From: Streptomyces sp. NBC_01214
Lineage (GTDB): Bacteria > Actinomycetota > Actinomycetes > Streptomycetales > Streptomycetaceae
Reading direction: 5' to 3'
DNA: 64,000 bases
Assembly (NCBI RefSeq): GCF_026340975.1
Contig: NZ_JAPEOS010000001.1
Coordinates: forward strand, 4,187,001 to 4,251,000
Every line of letters begins with the position of its first letter. Position 1 is the first letter of the stretch. Position numbers and translations under genes: made by a program. The notes under the pieces were generated by a model that made no database searches, had not been told where the DNA came from, and worked only from the letters and a program-made list of their open reading frames with translations. Shown here one piece after another: positions 8,473 through 17,052 of this stretch.

Positions 8473-9843
8473 TCAGCCCGCGGAGCCCTCCAGGGTGCTG
8501 TCGGGGATCCAGGAGCCGTGGAGGCCGGCGCTGACGCGGTGGGGGAGGTGGACGGTGGCGATGCGGTCGAGGCCGGCGGCGTCGAGGACGAGGAGCTGTG
8601 ACGCGTTCTGCTTGAGGTCGGAGACGACGGTGAGGAGGTAGCCGTCGTCCTCCCGGGCGGTGCCGGCAGCGGGGACGAAGACCGCTTCGCCGGGCATGCG
8701 GGCGTCGCCGATCTGGTGGATGCGGCGGGCGCCGGTGGTGCGGTCGTACTTGACGACGCCGTAGCCGCCGAAGCCCTTCTCGTCGGGGAAGGAGATGGCG
8801 TACTGGTAGCGGTGTTCGGAGCCGAGGTAGTCCTCGTTGACGGTGGGGAACTCGACGGGGAGGTCGTCGATGATCTGTTCGTCGACGGTACCGGCGGTCA
8901 GGTCGAGGATCCAGCGGCGGGTGTAGGAGCGGGAAACGGGTTCGCTGCCGCGTTCGGGCGCGCCGACCCACCAGTTCCAGGAGAGGCGGAAGCCCTCGCG
9001 GTCGACGGTGGGGCCTTCCAGAACGATGCGGCCCTGGTCGTCCTCGTAGGCGTTGGAGACGTGGAGCATGTTGCCGGGCTCGATGGAGAACCAGCGGGTG
9101 TGGCGGGCGCCGTCCTCGCCGCGGGGCATGATGCCGATCCGGGAGGGCTGCTCGTCGCTCCAGCTGTAGGGGATGCCGGAGCTCTCGGCGTGGTCGAAGG
9201 TGACGTTGCCCTCGACGAAGACGACGTGGCGGCGGGTGATGGCGAAGTCGTGCTTGAGCGAGGCGGTCGCTCCGGGGACCTCGGCGCTATGGGTGATGGC
9301 CCCCTTGGCGTCGACGACGTAGTAGGTCAGGAACGGCGGGAAGGGTGAGGAGGCGAAGAAGTGGAGTTCCCCGGTCACGGGGTCTTCCTTGGGGTGCGCG
9401 GTCATGGCGGTGCGCAGTGTGCCGTCGAAGTCGTAGGCGCCGACGGTGTCCAGGTCCGCGGTGAGCTCGAAGGGGAGGTTGGCCTCGCACAGGGCGAGGA
9501 GGCGGCCGCCGTGCTCGATGACGTGGGTGCCGGCGGCGCTGACGGTCAGGTCGGGGCCGTTTTCGGTCATGTAGGGGGCGCCGTCGAGGGCGGGGGTGTG
9601 GACCCAGCGGTTGCGGTACCACTCGGCGCGCCCGTCACGCAGCCGGATGCCGTGGACCATGCCGCTGCCCTTGAACCAGTGGGTGGGGGTGACACCGGGC
9701 TTCGGGTTGTGCCCGTTGCGCAACAGCCGGCCCGTCAGCTCGGGCGGCAGCGTGCCCTCGACGGTGAGGCCGGAGACGGAGACCTCCTCGGCGACGGGGG
9801 TGTAGTGGCCGGTCAGGTACGGCGGGATGGTCGTGGTCGTCAT
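8473..9843 (-). CDS. Carotenoid cleavage oxygenase (RPE65 family)
   Basis: A 456-residue non-haem iron oxygenase that would cleave carotenoid or stilbene double bonds to aldehydes. The four iron-binding histidines are present and spaced as in the family: H150 (TAHPKED), H198 (SLKHDF), H261 (NMLHVSNAYED) and H442 (GLHGSW). The N-terminal strand has LLRNGHNPKPG, and the second-shell EDD follows the third His. No signal peptide is seen. It is the last gene of the minus-strand run that also holds an SRPBCC protein, an MFS exporter, an ATPase regulator, a SnoaL-like protein and a P450. The 95 bp upstream contain short direct repeats (gtggacgc). Confidence 0.93.
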   Translation of the reverse strand: MTTTTIPPYLTGHYTPVAEEVSVSGLTVEGTLPPELTGRLLRNGHNPKPGVTPTHWFKGSGMVHGIRLRDGRAEWYRNRWVHTPALDGAPYMTENGPDLTVSAAGTHVIEHGGRLLALCEANLPFELTADLDTVGAYDFDGTLRTAMTAHPKEDPVTGELHFFASSPFPPFLTYYVVDAKGAITHSAEVPGATASLKHDFAITRRHVVFVEGNVTFDHAESSGIPYSWSDEQPSRIGIMPRGEDGARHTRWFSIEPGNMLHVSNAYEDDQGRIVLEGPTVDREGFRLSWNWWVGAPERGSEPVSRSYTRRWILDLTAGTVDEQIIDDLPVEFPTVNEDYLGSEHRYQYAISFPDEKGFGGYGVVKYDRTTGARRIHQIGDARMPGEAVFVPAAGTAREDDGYLLTVVSDLKQNASQLLVLDAAGLDRIATVHLPHRVSAGLHGSWIPDSTLEGSAG

Positions 9844-9938
9844 GGCAGGAATCCCTTTCGTGGATGCGTGGACGCGTGGACGCGTGGACCTGGAGGTGCG
9901 GATCTGTAGGTGCGCGGAAGCGTGGACGTGGCGCTCGG

Positions 9939-10379
9939 TCAGACGGTCCGTTCGGCACGGTTCTTGAGGTGGGCGAGCCAGCCCTGCAGGGAGTCATGGA
10001 GGGCCTTGCCGAGTTCGTCCGTCTCGGCGTCGACCGGGGCGCCGCTCCAGGACTCCTCGGTGTGGACGACGACACCGGCTTCGGACGGTTCGAAGGCCCA
10101 CACGTGGATGCCGACGATGCCCTCGACGGTCCCGCCCCAGACGATCCGCTTCCCGGGATCGAGCTCCTGCACGGTGGAGGTGATGTCCAGGCCGTGGGTG
10201 AGCCAGCGGAAGGAGTTGCCGGGCAGCAGCGGTCCGTCGACCTCCGTCCGGTCGATGTCCGTGTTCCAGGCGGGCCAGGCCGCGACGTCGGTGTGCAGCG
10301 CCCACACGGTCGTGAGCGGCGCGTCGATCACGGTGCTCAGGCGGACGATTACGGGGGCGGTCTCGTCGATGGTGACCAT
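9939..10379 (-). CDS. SRPBCC-fold (polyketide-cyclase-like) protein
   Basis: A 146-residue START/SRPBCC domain that binds a hydrophobic ligand. It shows IDAPLTTVWALHTDVAAWPAWNTD split into the usual first strand plus WPAW helix, then a SFRWLTHG strand and a long C-terminal helix (ETDELGKALHDSLQGWLAHL). The ATG at 10379 is chosen from the AGAAGGAAG ribosome site just upstream. It lies between the MFS exporter and the carotenoid oxygenase, 95 bp from each. It could cyclise or carry the product of the neighbouring oxygenases (inference). Confidence 0.85.
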   Translation of the reverse strand: MVTIDETAPVIVRLSTVIDAPLTTVWALHTDVAAWPAWNTDIDRTEVDGPLLPGNSFRWLTHGLDITSTVQELDPGKRIVWGGTVEGIVGIHVWAFEPSEAGVVVHTEESWSGAPVDAETDELGKALHDSLQGWLAHLKNRAERTV

Positions 10380-10477
10380 GGCTGTACTTCCTTCTGGATG
10401 AGATCTGTCGGTGGTGCGGCTGTGGCCGAGCCAGAGGGTCTTGTCGATCGGACCCGGCACGATCGACAAGGCGCCCC

Positions 10478-12016
10478 CTATGGGTTCTGCCGGGCGGGGG
10501 AGAGCGGGGAAGTTCCCGGGTCGGTGGTCGGTCGGGCGGCGTTGGCGGTCCGGGAGGGCGCACCGGTCCGGCGGGTGAGTGGCACGGCGAGGAGTGCGGT
10601 GGCGGCGAGGACCGCGGCGGAGACCGTGAAGGCGGCCCGGTATCCCGCGGTGAGTGCTTCGAGTGGGGGCTGGCCGTTGGCCGCGTGGGCGGTGACCGAG
10701 CCGGCCAGGGTGGCGAGGGCGGCGAGTCCGATCGCGCCGCCGACCTGTCGGGTGGTGTTCACGAGCCCGCCGGCGAGCCCCGCGTCCTGCCGCGGCACTC
10801 CGTCCACGGCGAGCGCGGTGAGCTGGACGAAGGCGATGCTCAGACCCAGTCCGACCAGGACGCTCGGCCCGAAGACATCGACCAGGTAGCTCCCGTCCGC
10901 CCGCATCCACGACAACCACAACAGGCCGGCGGCCTCGGTCAACAGGGCGGCGGTGACGGTCGCGGTGGCACCGATGACCCGGGCGATGCGCGGGGCGAGC
11001 GCGGAGCCGATCATATGGGCGATGGCGAGCGGGAGTTGTCCCACCCCGGTGATCAAGGGGCCCGCTCCGAGGACCTGTTGCTGGTAGAGCGGCAGGAAGA
11101 AGAACAGGGCGATCCATACGGACCCGAGCAGCGCCATCAGCAGGTTGCCCGCGGCGACCCGGCCGGTCGCGAACAGCCTGGGCGGGATCAGCGCGTTCGG
11201 CCGGCGGCGCTCGACCACGCAGAAGGCCGCGAGCAGCACGACGGCCCCCAGAAGGGCGGTCAGCACCCCGGCGTCCGTCCAGCCGGCGCCGCGTGCAGTG
11301 GTCAGCCCCCACACCAGACAGGTCAGGGCGAGGGTGACGGTGACCGTGCCCAGCAGGTCGAACCGTCCGCCCTGCCGCGCGCCCAGCCGCTGATCCTGTC
11401 GTCCGCCCTCCGCCGACGCGTCCCGTGGTACGAGCGCCACCACGGCAGCCAGCACCGCCGCCGCTCCGAGCGCCACCGAATGGAAGATCCAGGGCCAGCC
11501 CCACGCCTGGGTGAGCGCCCCGCCCAGCAGCACGCCGCCCGCCGCTCCCGCGCCGGAGACCGCCCCCCACACGCCCAGGGCCCTGCCGCGCCCGGGGCCG
11601 GGCGGGAACCGGTCCATCACTAGGGCGAGCGCGGCCGGGGCGATCGCGGCGGCCCCGACGCCCTGCACCGCACGGGCCGTGATCAGCACGCCGGCGGAGG
11701 TGGTCAGTCCCGCCGCCACCGAAGCCAGCGCGAACACGGCGAGCCCGGCGGCCAGCACCCGGCGGCGGCCGAGCAGGTCGGCGACCCGGCCGCCCGCCAG
11801 GAGCAGTGCCCCGAACGCCAGGCCGTAGGCGTTGACCACCCAGGTGGTCCCGCCGTCCGACAGGCCGGCCCCCGCACGGATCTGCGGCAGCGCCACGTTG
11901 ACGATCGAGGTGGCGAGCATGACGGTGAACTGGGCCGCGGCGAGCGCGGCGAGCACCGCTCCCGGCCCGGGGGTCCGGCCCGCTGCCCGGCCCGTCTGCG
12001 TGAGTGCAACGTTCAT
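10478..12016 (-). CDS. MFS exporter, DHA2-like, copy A
   Basis: A 512-residue drug/metabolite:proton antiporter of the major facilitator superfamily, with about 14 hydrophobic segments. Family motifs include GGRVADLLGRRRVL in the loop 2-3 position and ARAVQGVGAAAIAPAALAL (motif C-like region). It is a close paralogue of the gene at 44337-45845, in inverted orientation. The last 363 bp before the variable tail differ at only 3 positions, while the 5' part differs at about 10 percent of positions, mostly synonymous. Within the oxygenase/P450 locus it probably exports the product. Its promoter region (12014-12100) is also duplicated. Confidence 0.9.
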   Translation of the reverse strand: MNVALTQTGRAAGRTPGPGAVLAALAAAQFTVMLATSIVNVALPQIRAGAGLSDGGTTWVVNAYGLAFGALLLAGGRVADLLGRRRVLAAGLAVFALASVAAGLTTSAGVLITARAVQGVGAAAIAPAALALVMDRFPPGPGRGRALGVWGAVSGAGAAGGVLLGGALTQAWGWPWIFHSVALGAAAVLAAVVALVPRDASAEGGRQDQRLGARQGGRFDLLGTVTVTLALTCLVWGLTTARGAGWTDAGVLTALLGAVVLLAAFCVVERRRPNALIPPRLFATGRVAAGNLLMALLGSVWIALFFFLPLYQQQVLGAGPLITGVGQLPLAIAHMIGSALAPRIARVIGATATVTAALLTEAAGLLWLSWMRADGSYLVDVFGPSVLVGLGLSIAFVQLTALAVDGVPRQDAGLAGGLVNTTRQVGGAIGLAALATLAGSVTAHAANGQPPLEALTAGYRAAFTVSAAVLAATALLAVPLTRRTGAPSRTANAARPTTDPGTSPLSPARQNP

Positions 12017-12100
12017 GCCGCACAGACTCGGCCCGGACGGTGTTCACTCTCCAGGCCCGACGGGGGCGGCCACTGTCCACTCCTGTCCGCACCTGTCCAC
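12014..12100 (-). promoter_or_regulatory. Duplicated promoter/operator region of MFS copy A
   Basis: The 87 nt ending at the start codon align without gaps with 44253-44339 upstream of MFS copy B, about 73 of 87 identical. Conserved elements are repeated GTGGACAGG/GCGGACAGG boxes and a GGAGAGTGnACACCGTCC block. Conservation outside coding sequence suggests a shared regulator. Confidence 0.55.
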
Positions 12101-12133
12101 CCGCTCGAGCCGAGGGAGCGCGTCCGCCGGCCG

Positions 12134-14137
12134 CTAACGGGGGTCGTGCAACTCCTGCTGCCACAACGCCTCACAGAGCAGGTCCAGGCCCTGGCGCAGG
12201 TGGCGACGGTAAGTTCCGTACGGAAGGCCGAGGCGCCGGGCGGCGGCCTCCTGGGTGGGCGCACCGGAGAAGTGGCCCGCCGTCAGGGCCTCGCGGGCGC
12301 GCACCCCGCGCGGGTCGAGCCCGAGGTCGTCGACGGCCCGGCGCAGCAGGGCGCGCAACTCCCCGACAGGATCACCGAAGTCCGCCGCGAGCCGGGTGCG
12401 CATCAGGGCACAGGCGGCGAACGCGTCCGCATCACGCCAGTGGGCCAGCGCTTCGCGTACGGCCCGGTCGAACGCGGTGCGCGAAACGGGCGACGGGCCG
12501 GCCGGGGCGGCGGGCATCTCGGTGGCCGATATGAAGTGCATGAGCCATGACTCCACCGGCAGTTGACGCCAGTCGACGCCGAACACCCCGTACGTGTACT
12601 CGCCGACCCGCGGCCGCGCCCCCGTGTCCGCCAGGGTGCCCTTGACGCGCTCGGCCCAGGTCTCGGCGTCGCGGAAGACGGCGAAGCCGTACGCGCGCCC
12701 GCGGGCGCGGGCCGCCTCGGCCTGGGCCCGGGAACTGCTCAGGTCGATGACGCGCGAGGGCACCTGGTACCGCTCGGGGTAGATCGAGAAGCGGCTGACG
12801 CCGATGTGCTCACCGGGGCTCACGGGCGCGGTGGCCTCGGTGTACCGCCACGCGGCGGCCACGACGGGATCGGTGGCCAGGTCCTGGGCATCGGGAGGGG
12901 ACGACAGGGCCAGCCGCGCCGTGAACGCCACGATCCGGCCCGTGCTCACGAGCCGGTACACGCTGAAGGCCTGCGGCTGGCGCTGCGCCCAGTAGCGGAC
13001 CAGGTCCGCGGAGGCGGCCCCTTCCGTCTCGGTGGCCATGCACAGGATGACATCGATGTCGTCCGGGTGCAGCGGGCGGTCGTGGACCTCGTCCTCGCGG
13101 GACCAGGAGCGCAGCCGGGCCAGCGTCGCACCCTCCCGGAACAGGTAGAAGAGGTCGTCGGTGACGGTCCATACCCGCTCCTCGGGCGCCTCGCGCAGGA
13201 TGCGCAGGTACTCGTCCGCCAGGCGCTGGCGCATCGCCTCGAAGGCGTTGGGCGCCCGCCAGCGCAGGTCGGCGGCCAGCGTCTCGCGCGCCGCGTCGTG
13301 CGGGTACACGCCCCGCAGGGTGGACTCCATGAAGGGCAGGTCCCGCAGCCAGGAGAAGAGCGGATGGACGTCCTCCCCGGGGAGGACCGCGGCCAGCAGT
13401 TCCTCGGACGTCGAGTGGGCCTGCGCCGCCACCTCCAGTGCGCGGCGGTGGGCCGCCGTGGGCACCTCCCCGATCAGACCCGCCAGCAGGGTGCGCAGGA
13501 CGTCCGCCGTCGGCGCCCAGATCTCCTCCCGGCCGCAGCCCTCCGATCCGGCCGCGGCCGCCAGCGACAGCGCCAGCGGGTTGCCCCCGGCGAAGCGCAG
13601 CACCCGGTCGCGCAGTTCGGGTCGGATCTGTGCGGCCACCAGCAGGCTCCGGGCCTGCTCCGCGGAGAACGGCTCCAGCTCGCTCACGTGCAGGAGCCGG
13701 GACCAGGCGGGATCGGCGGCCCACTGCGGCTGCGGAGCGCGCCGGCCGCCCAGGACGACGAGGGTGTCGTCCGCGGCGCGGGGCAGGAAGTGGTGCCACA
13801 GCCAGCTCTCCAGCCACTGGCAGTGTTCGAAGGAGTCCACGAACAGGACCGTCCCCGGAACGTCCAGGAACGGTCCGGCGGCGTGCTCGAAATCGGCCGG
13901 GTCCCGGCTGACGAACCGGCCGTCGAGCTCGACGAGCAGCCGCCCGGCCGCCCGGGCGTGGTCCGCCAGTCGCCGCAGCAGCGTCGACTTCCCGATGCCG
14001 CCCGGCCCGTACACGTAGAACGCGAACGGCGCCTGCGGATCTCCTGCCAACGCCTCGCCGAAGCGACCGAGTTCCTCGTCCCGGCCGACGAAGGCCCGTA
14101 CGCGTGCTCTGCTCAGTCTTTCCCCCACGGACACCAT
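12134..14137 (-). CDS. AAA-type ATPase transcriptional regulator (LAL-like)
   Basis: A 667-residue protein. Walker A is YGPGGIGKST near the N-terminus after a VGRDEELGRF entry motif; Walker B is TVLFVDSFEH. The C-terminal 60 residues form a sigma-region-4-like HTH (TQEAAARRLGLPYGTYRRHL), so this is a nucleotide-switch DNA-binding activator like LAL regulators, though shorter. The middle part is unassigned. The start at 14137 is chosen for GGAG 7 nt upstream; ATGs at 14149 and at 14233, one base after the SnoaL stop, are alternatives, the last allowing coupling. It is the likely activator of the surrounding locus. Confidence 0.8.
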   Translation of the reverse strand: MVSVGERLSRARVRAFVGRDEELGRFGEALAGDPQAPFAFYVYGPGGIGKSTLLRRLADHARAAGRLLVELDGRFVSRDPADFEHAAGPFLDVPGTVLFVDSFEHCQWLESWLWHHFLPRAADDTLVVLGGRRAPQPQWAADPAWSRLLHVSELEPFSAEQARSLLVAAQIRPELRDRVLRFAGGNPLALSLAAAAGSEGCGREEIWAPTADVLRTLLAGLIGEVPTAAHRRALEVAAQAHSTSEELLAAVLPGEDVHPLFSWLRDLPFMESTLRGVYPHDAARETLAADLRWRAPNAFEAMRQRLADEYLRILREAPEERVWTVTDDLFYLFREGATLARLRSWSREDEVHDRPLHPDDIDVILCMATETEGAASADLVRYWAQRQPQAFSVYRLVSTGRIVAFTARLALSSPPDAQDLATDPVVAAAWRYTEATAPVSPGEHIGVSRFSIYPERYQVPSRVIDLSSSRAQAEAARARGRAYGFAVFRDAETWAERVKGTLADTGARPRVGEYTYGVFGVDWRQLPVESWLMHFISATEMPAAPAGPSPVSRTAFDRAVREALAHWRDADAFAACALMRTRLAADFGDPVGELRALLRRAVDDLGLDPRGVRAREALTAGHFSGAPTQEAAARRLGLPYGTYRRHLRQGLDLLCEALWQQELHDPR

Positions 14138-14234
14138 GGCGGGCTCCATCCCTTTGTTCCAGCAGTGGACTGTGATCGCGTGGTCCGGGACCCTGCGCGG
14201 ACCACCTGGCTCCGACGTGGCGGAGCCGTTCATG

Positions 14235-14627
14235 TCACGTGACGAGACCGAGGTTCTCGTCGTCGCCGTGGCCGGCGACCAGCAGAGTGGTCTCCTCGAC
14301 GCGCTGGAAGCGGCCGTCGGGAGCCAGCTCGGCGAAGAGGTAGACCTCGGTGCGGGAGGTGTGGCCGTCGTGGTGGAGGAGGGTGACGGTGTGCCGATCG
14401 GCGTAGCGCGGTCCGTCGCGCAGTTCGTCGTGCACCTCGATGTGCCCGCTGCGGATCAGGGAGCGCAGGCGCGCCATGTGCTGGACGAAGGAGGCGCGGT
14501 CGCTCCACACGCCGTTCGTGCGCTGGCGGTAGTCAGGGCTGAAGTGCCGGTCGACGGCTTCGGTGAGGTCGAGGCCCGGGGTGAACAGCAGATCGTTGAT
14601 GGCTCGGGTGATGTCGGTCGATGTCAT
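14235..14627 (-). CDS. SnoaL-like / NTF2-fold protein
   Basis: A 130-residue cone-barrel protein. The entry helix TSTDITRAINDLLFTPG, the FSPDYRQRTNGV turn, the WSDRASFVQHMARLRSLI helix and the final strand RFQRVEETTLLV match SnoaL-like polyketide-cyclase/isomerase folds. It lies 152 bp after the P450 gene and ends one base before a possible ATG of the ATPase regulator gene, so it may be co-transcribed with both. It is unrelated at sequence level to the SnoaL-like gene at 1971. Substrate unknown. Confidence 0.8.
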   Translation of the reverse strand: MTSTDITRAINDLLFTPGLDLTEAVDRHFSPDYRQRTNGVWSDRASFVQHMARLRSLIRSGHIEVHDELRDGPRYADRHTVTLLHHDGHTSRTEVYLFAELAPDGRFQRVEETTLLVAGHGDDENLGLVT

Positions 14628-14779
14628 GGTCGTCTTCGCCTGGGGGGAGTGGGGGGTGTACGGAAGAAGTCCGGGCTCCTGGAGCCGCGGAGGACGGTGC
14701 CCGGGAGGGCGGGGGAGGGCGGGGGTGGGCGGGGCGGGACGAACGCCGGTCGTGCTCGTCGGTCACCGCCGGTGGTGCG

Positions 14780-16000
14780 TCAGGGGACGGGGGTGAAGTC
14801 CAGTGGCAGCGCGAGCGGGCCCCGGGTGTACAGGCCGGCCTCCTGGTACCGGAAGCCGGGGCTGTGGCGGACCTGGTCGAGCAGGGGCAGGAGCATCGCG
14901 GCGACGGTTTCGATCTCGGCGCGTGCGAAGGCCGTGCCGACGCACTGGTGGAGTCCGGTACCGAAGGACAGGTGCTCGGCGGCCGCGGTGAAGGAGCGGG
15001 CGGTGCCCAGGTCCGGGCGGTGGATGTCGAAGGTGTCCGGGGCGGTGAAGGCGCCCGGGTCGCGGTTGGCCGCGCCGATCATGCAGAAGACGGTGGCACC
15101 CGCCGGGACGGTGGTGCCGGCGAACACGGTGTCCTCCTCCACCTGGCGGGGAACGAGCTGCACCGGCGGGGTGTAGCGCAGGGTCTCGGCGATCGCGGCG
15201 GCCAACAGGTCCGGGTCCCGGCGGACCCGCGCCAGCTGCTCGGGGTGGTCGATCAGGTGCTTGAAGAGCAGGGCCAGCGTCTTGTCCGCGGGCTCGGTGG
15301 CGGCGGCCAGAACATTGATGATCAGCGCGGTGACGTCGCGATCGCTCATGGCGATGCCGTCGAACTCGGCGGTGCACAGCGTCGATATCAGGTCCTCGCC
15401 GGGGTCGCGGCGCCGCTGTTCGATCACGGGGAGGAGGTGGGCCTCCAACTGCTCGGCGCAGTCCGTGCAGTGGCGGCGGCGTTCGGGAGTGAGGGTCAGG
15501 CTGGTGATGAACTCGGCCACCCCGCCGTGCCAGGCGGCCACCTGCTGCCAGTCCCTGCGGTCCAGGCCCAGGACGTCGAGCGTCACGTGGATGGCGAAGG
15601 GCTTGCCGAAGTCGTTGACCAGGTCCATCCGGCCGAGGGGGAGGAAGGGGGCCACGAGTTCGGCGGCGGTGGCGCGGATGACGCGCATCTGGTCCTGGAG
15701 GGCACGGCCGGTGAAGGCCCGGACCACGATTCTTCGTTTGGCGGTGTGCTCGGCCCCGGTCATCTGGGCGAGGACCGGCCCGCGCATCACGGGCTCGGCG
15801 CGTACCTGCAGGGTCTCGGTGCTGAACGCCTCGTGGTCGGTCAGCACCCGCTTCACGTCCTCGTAGCGGGAGAGGAAGTAGCTGTCGATCGCGGGTTCGT
15901 AGTGCACCGGAGCCTGCTCCCGCAGCCGTGCGAAGTAGCGGTAGGGGGCGGCGGCGAAGTCCTCGGACAGGACGCTGAAACCGGTATCGACCACGGGCAT
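14780..16000 (-). CDS. Cytochrome P450
   Basis: A 406-residue soluble bacterial P450. The haem-thiolate loop FGTGLHQCVG places the ligand at Cys353, and the K-helix ExxR is E272-R275 (ETLR). In the I-helix the usual acid-Thr pair that steers proton delivery reads AATEP (residues 233-237), so Pro replaces the conserved Thr; this occurs in some atypical P450s and can change oxygen chemistry. The ATG at 16000 gives the family length; the longer open frame upstream has non-coding composition. It is the first gene of the oxygenase locus. Redox partners are not encoded nearby. Confidence 0.93.
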   Translation of the reverse strand: MPVVDTGFSVLSEDFAAAPYRYFARLREQAPVHYEPAIDSYFLSRYEDVKRVLTDHEAFSTETLQVRAEPVMRGPVLAQMTGAEHTAKRRIVVRAFTGRALQDQMRVIRATAAELVAPFLPLGRMDLVNDFGKPFAIHVTLDVLGLDRRDWQQVAAWHGGVAEFITSLTLTPERRRHCTDCAEQLEAHLLPVIEQRRRDPGEDLISTLCTAEFDGIAMSDRDVTALIINVLAAATEPADKTLALLFKHLIDHPEQLARVRRDPDLLAAAIAETLRYTPPVQLVPRQVEEDTVFAGTTVPAGATVFCMIGAANRDPGAFTAPDTFDIHRPDLGTARSFTAAAEHLSFGTGLHQCVGTAFARAEIETVAAMLLPLLDQVRHSPGFRYQEAGLYTRGPLALPLDFTPVP

Positions 16001-16422
16001 GGTGAAGACCTCTCGAACTGCGCGACGCGTGGAAGGAACAAGAGACGGGTCGGCGAAGCCCGCGCCCTGGTCCTGGCCGAAGGGGGTTCCGGCCGGGACG
16101 CCGCCTGCCGTCCCTCGCGTTCGCGAGAGGGCGGGCAGGCGGGCCGTCCGGCCTGCAAGACGAGGGAACGGCTGCACGGGTTGCGCCAGTTGGGGCGGCT
16201 TCACACCCGACCATCGGGAAGAAATCGATGCAAGACGCGTCGTTCTCGGCGCAGGTCGGCCCTGCCGTCGTCAGGGCGGGGCTCGCCGGCACCAACCCGA
16301 TCGCGGCTGATCCACCGACGGTTAGGGTTGAACTCTGTTCGAACGGAAGGGCGTTGCGGCAGCCGCGGTCGCAGCATCCCCTGTGTCCCTGGCTCCAGTG
16401 AACCCGAGAGGACCTACCTACC
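16001..16422. other. Non-coding gap between divergent genes
   Basis: This stretch upstream of the P450 and the small membrane protein has no convincing frame. It holds a hairpin around CTCGCGttCGCGAG near 16120 within a longer imperfect inverted repeat, and is the likely promoter region of both genes. Confidence 0.5.
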
Positions 16423-16731
16423 GTGAACGCCTCGTCAGGATCGCCGTCCGCAGTCAAGGAGGAGGAGAAGAAGAAGAAGCCGGGCTGGGGCCCGTCCGTG
16501 ACGTATTTCGCGGTGTTGGCCCTCGTGCTCCGTCTGACCGACGTCTGGTCCTGGTGGGCCGTCCTCTGGGCACCATTGTTCGTGTTCGCCGTCGGCTCCG
16601 TGGTGTACGAATGGCGACTGACGGCCCGCAGCCGGTGGCGCATGGGCCCCATGGAGTGGGTGCTCCTGACCGTCACCCACCTCAGTCTGGCCGCCGCACT
16701 GGCGAGGATCCTCGGTTTCCTGCCCCGGTGA
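16423..16731 (+). CDS. Small membrane protein, two TM helices
   Basis: A 102-residue protein. The start is charged and low-complexity (VKEEEKKKKPGWG). It is followed by TM1 around residues 27-50 (YFAVLALVLRLTDVW onward) with an immediately adjacent hydrophobic stretch (WAPLFVFAVGSVVYEW), then a C-terminal hydrophobic segment (WVLLTVTHLSLAAALARIL). A GTG start at 16423 follows GAGAGGA. No family was recognised, and codon use is normal for the window. Confidence 0.7.
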   Translation: MNASSGSPSAVKEEEKKKKPGWGPSVTYFAVLALVLRLTDVWSWWAVLWAPLFVFAVGSVVYEWRLTARSRWRMGPMEWVLLTVTHLSLAAALARILGFLPR

Positions 16732-16754
16732 GGGTGACGCCAGAGGGGGAACCT

Positions 16755-16973
16755 TCAATACCGGTCCAGGCGGTGCGCGTACGGCATCGGCAGCGACGGT
16801 GAGCCCCCTCCGGGGAACCAGGCCGTGCAGAGGTCCCGGTACCGCTCGGGCACCGATCCGCCGTGCGCATCGAGGTCGTCGAGCGAGAAGTACCCGAGGA
16901 GCAGCCGGACGAGTGCCCCGTCATCGGGAAGCAGGCTGCCCCGTCGAAGACCGTCGTACGCCGTCTCGTGCAC
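16755..16973 (-). CDS. Hypothetical protein, possibly a remnant
   Basis: A 72-residue frame (GTG at 16973) with natural composition, including GALVRLLLGYFSLDDLDAH and a TAWFPGGGSP tail. The same frame stays open and protein-like for about 27 codons upstream (LRRLEPELRRR) but offers no start before the HPP gene. It may therefore be the 3' end of a truncated gene. No ribosome site or family is clear. Confidence 0.4.
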   Translation of the reverse strand: MHETAYDGLRRGSLLPDDGALVRLLLGYFSLDDLDAHGGSVPERYRDLCTAWFPGGGSPSLPMPYAHRLDRY

Positions 16974-17052
16974 GCTGTCCGACCGGCCACCGGCGGTCCG
17001 GCGCCGCAGTTCGGGTTCGAGCCGGCGCAGCCAGGTTCCGGGCGCACGGCTG

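Noticed and set aside
9939..12164. Single 741-codon minus-strand frame spanning the MFS and SRPBCC genes
   Set aside because: Only its 3' end (SRPBCC) has protein-like content. The rest is a shadow of the MFS gene in another frame.
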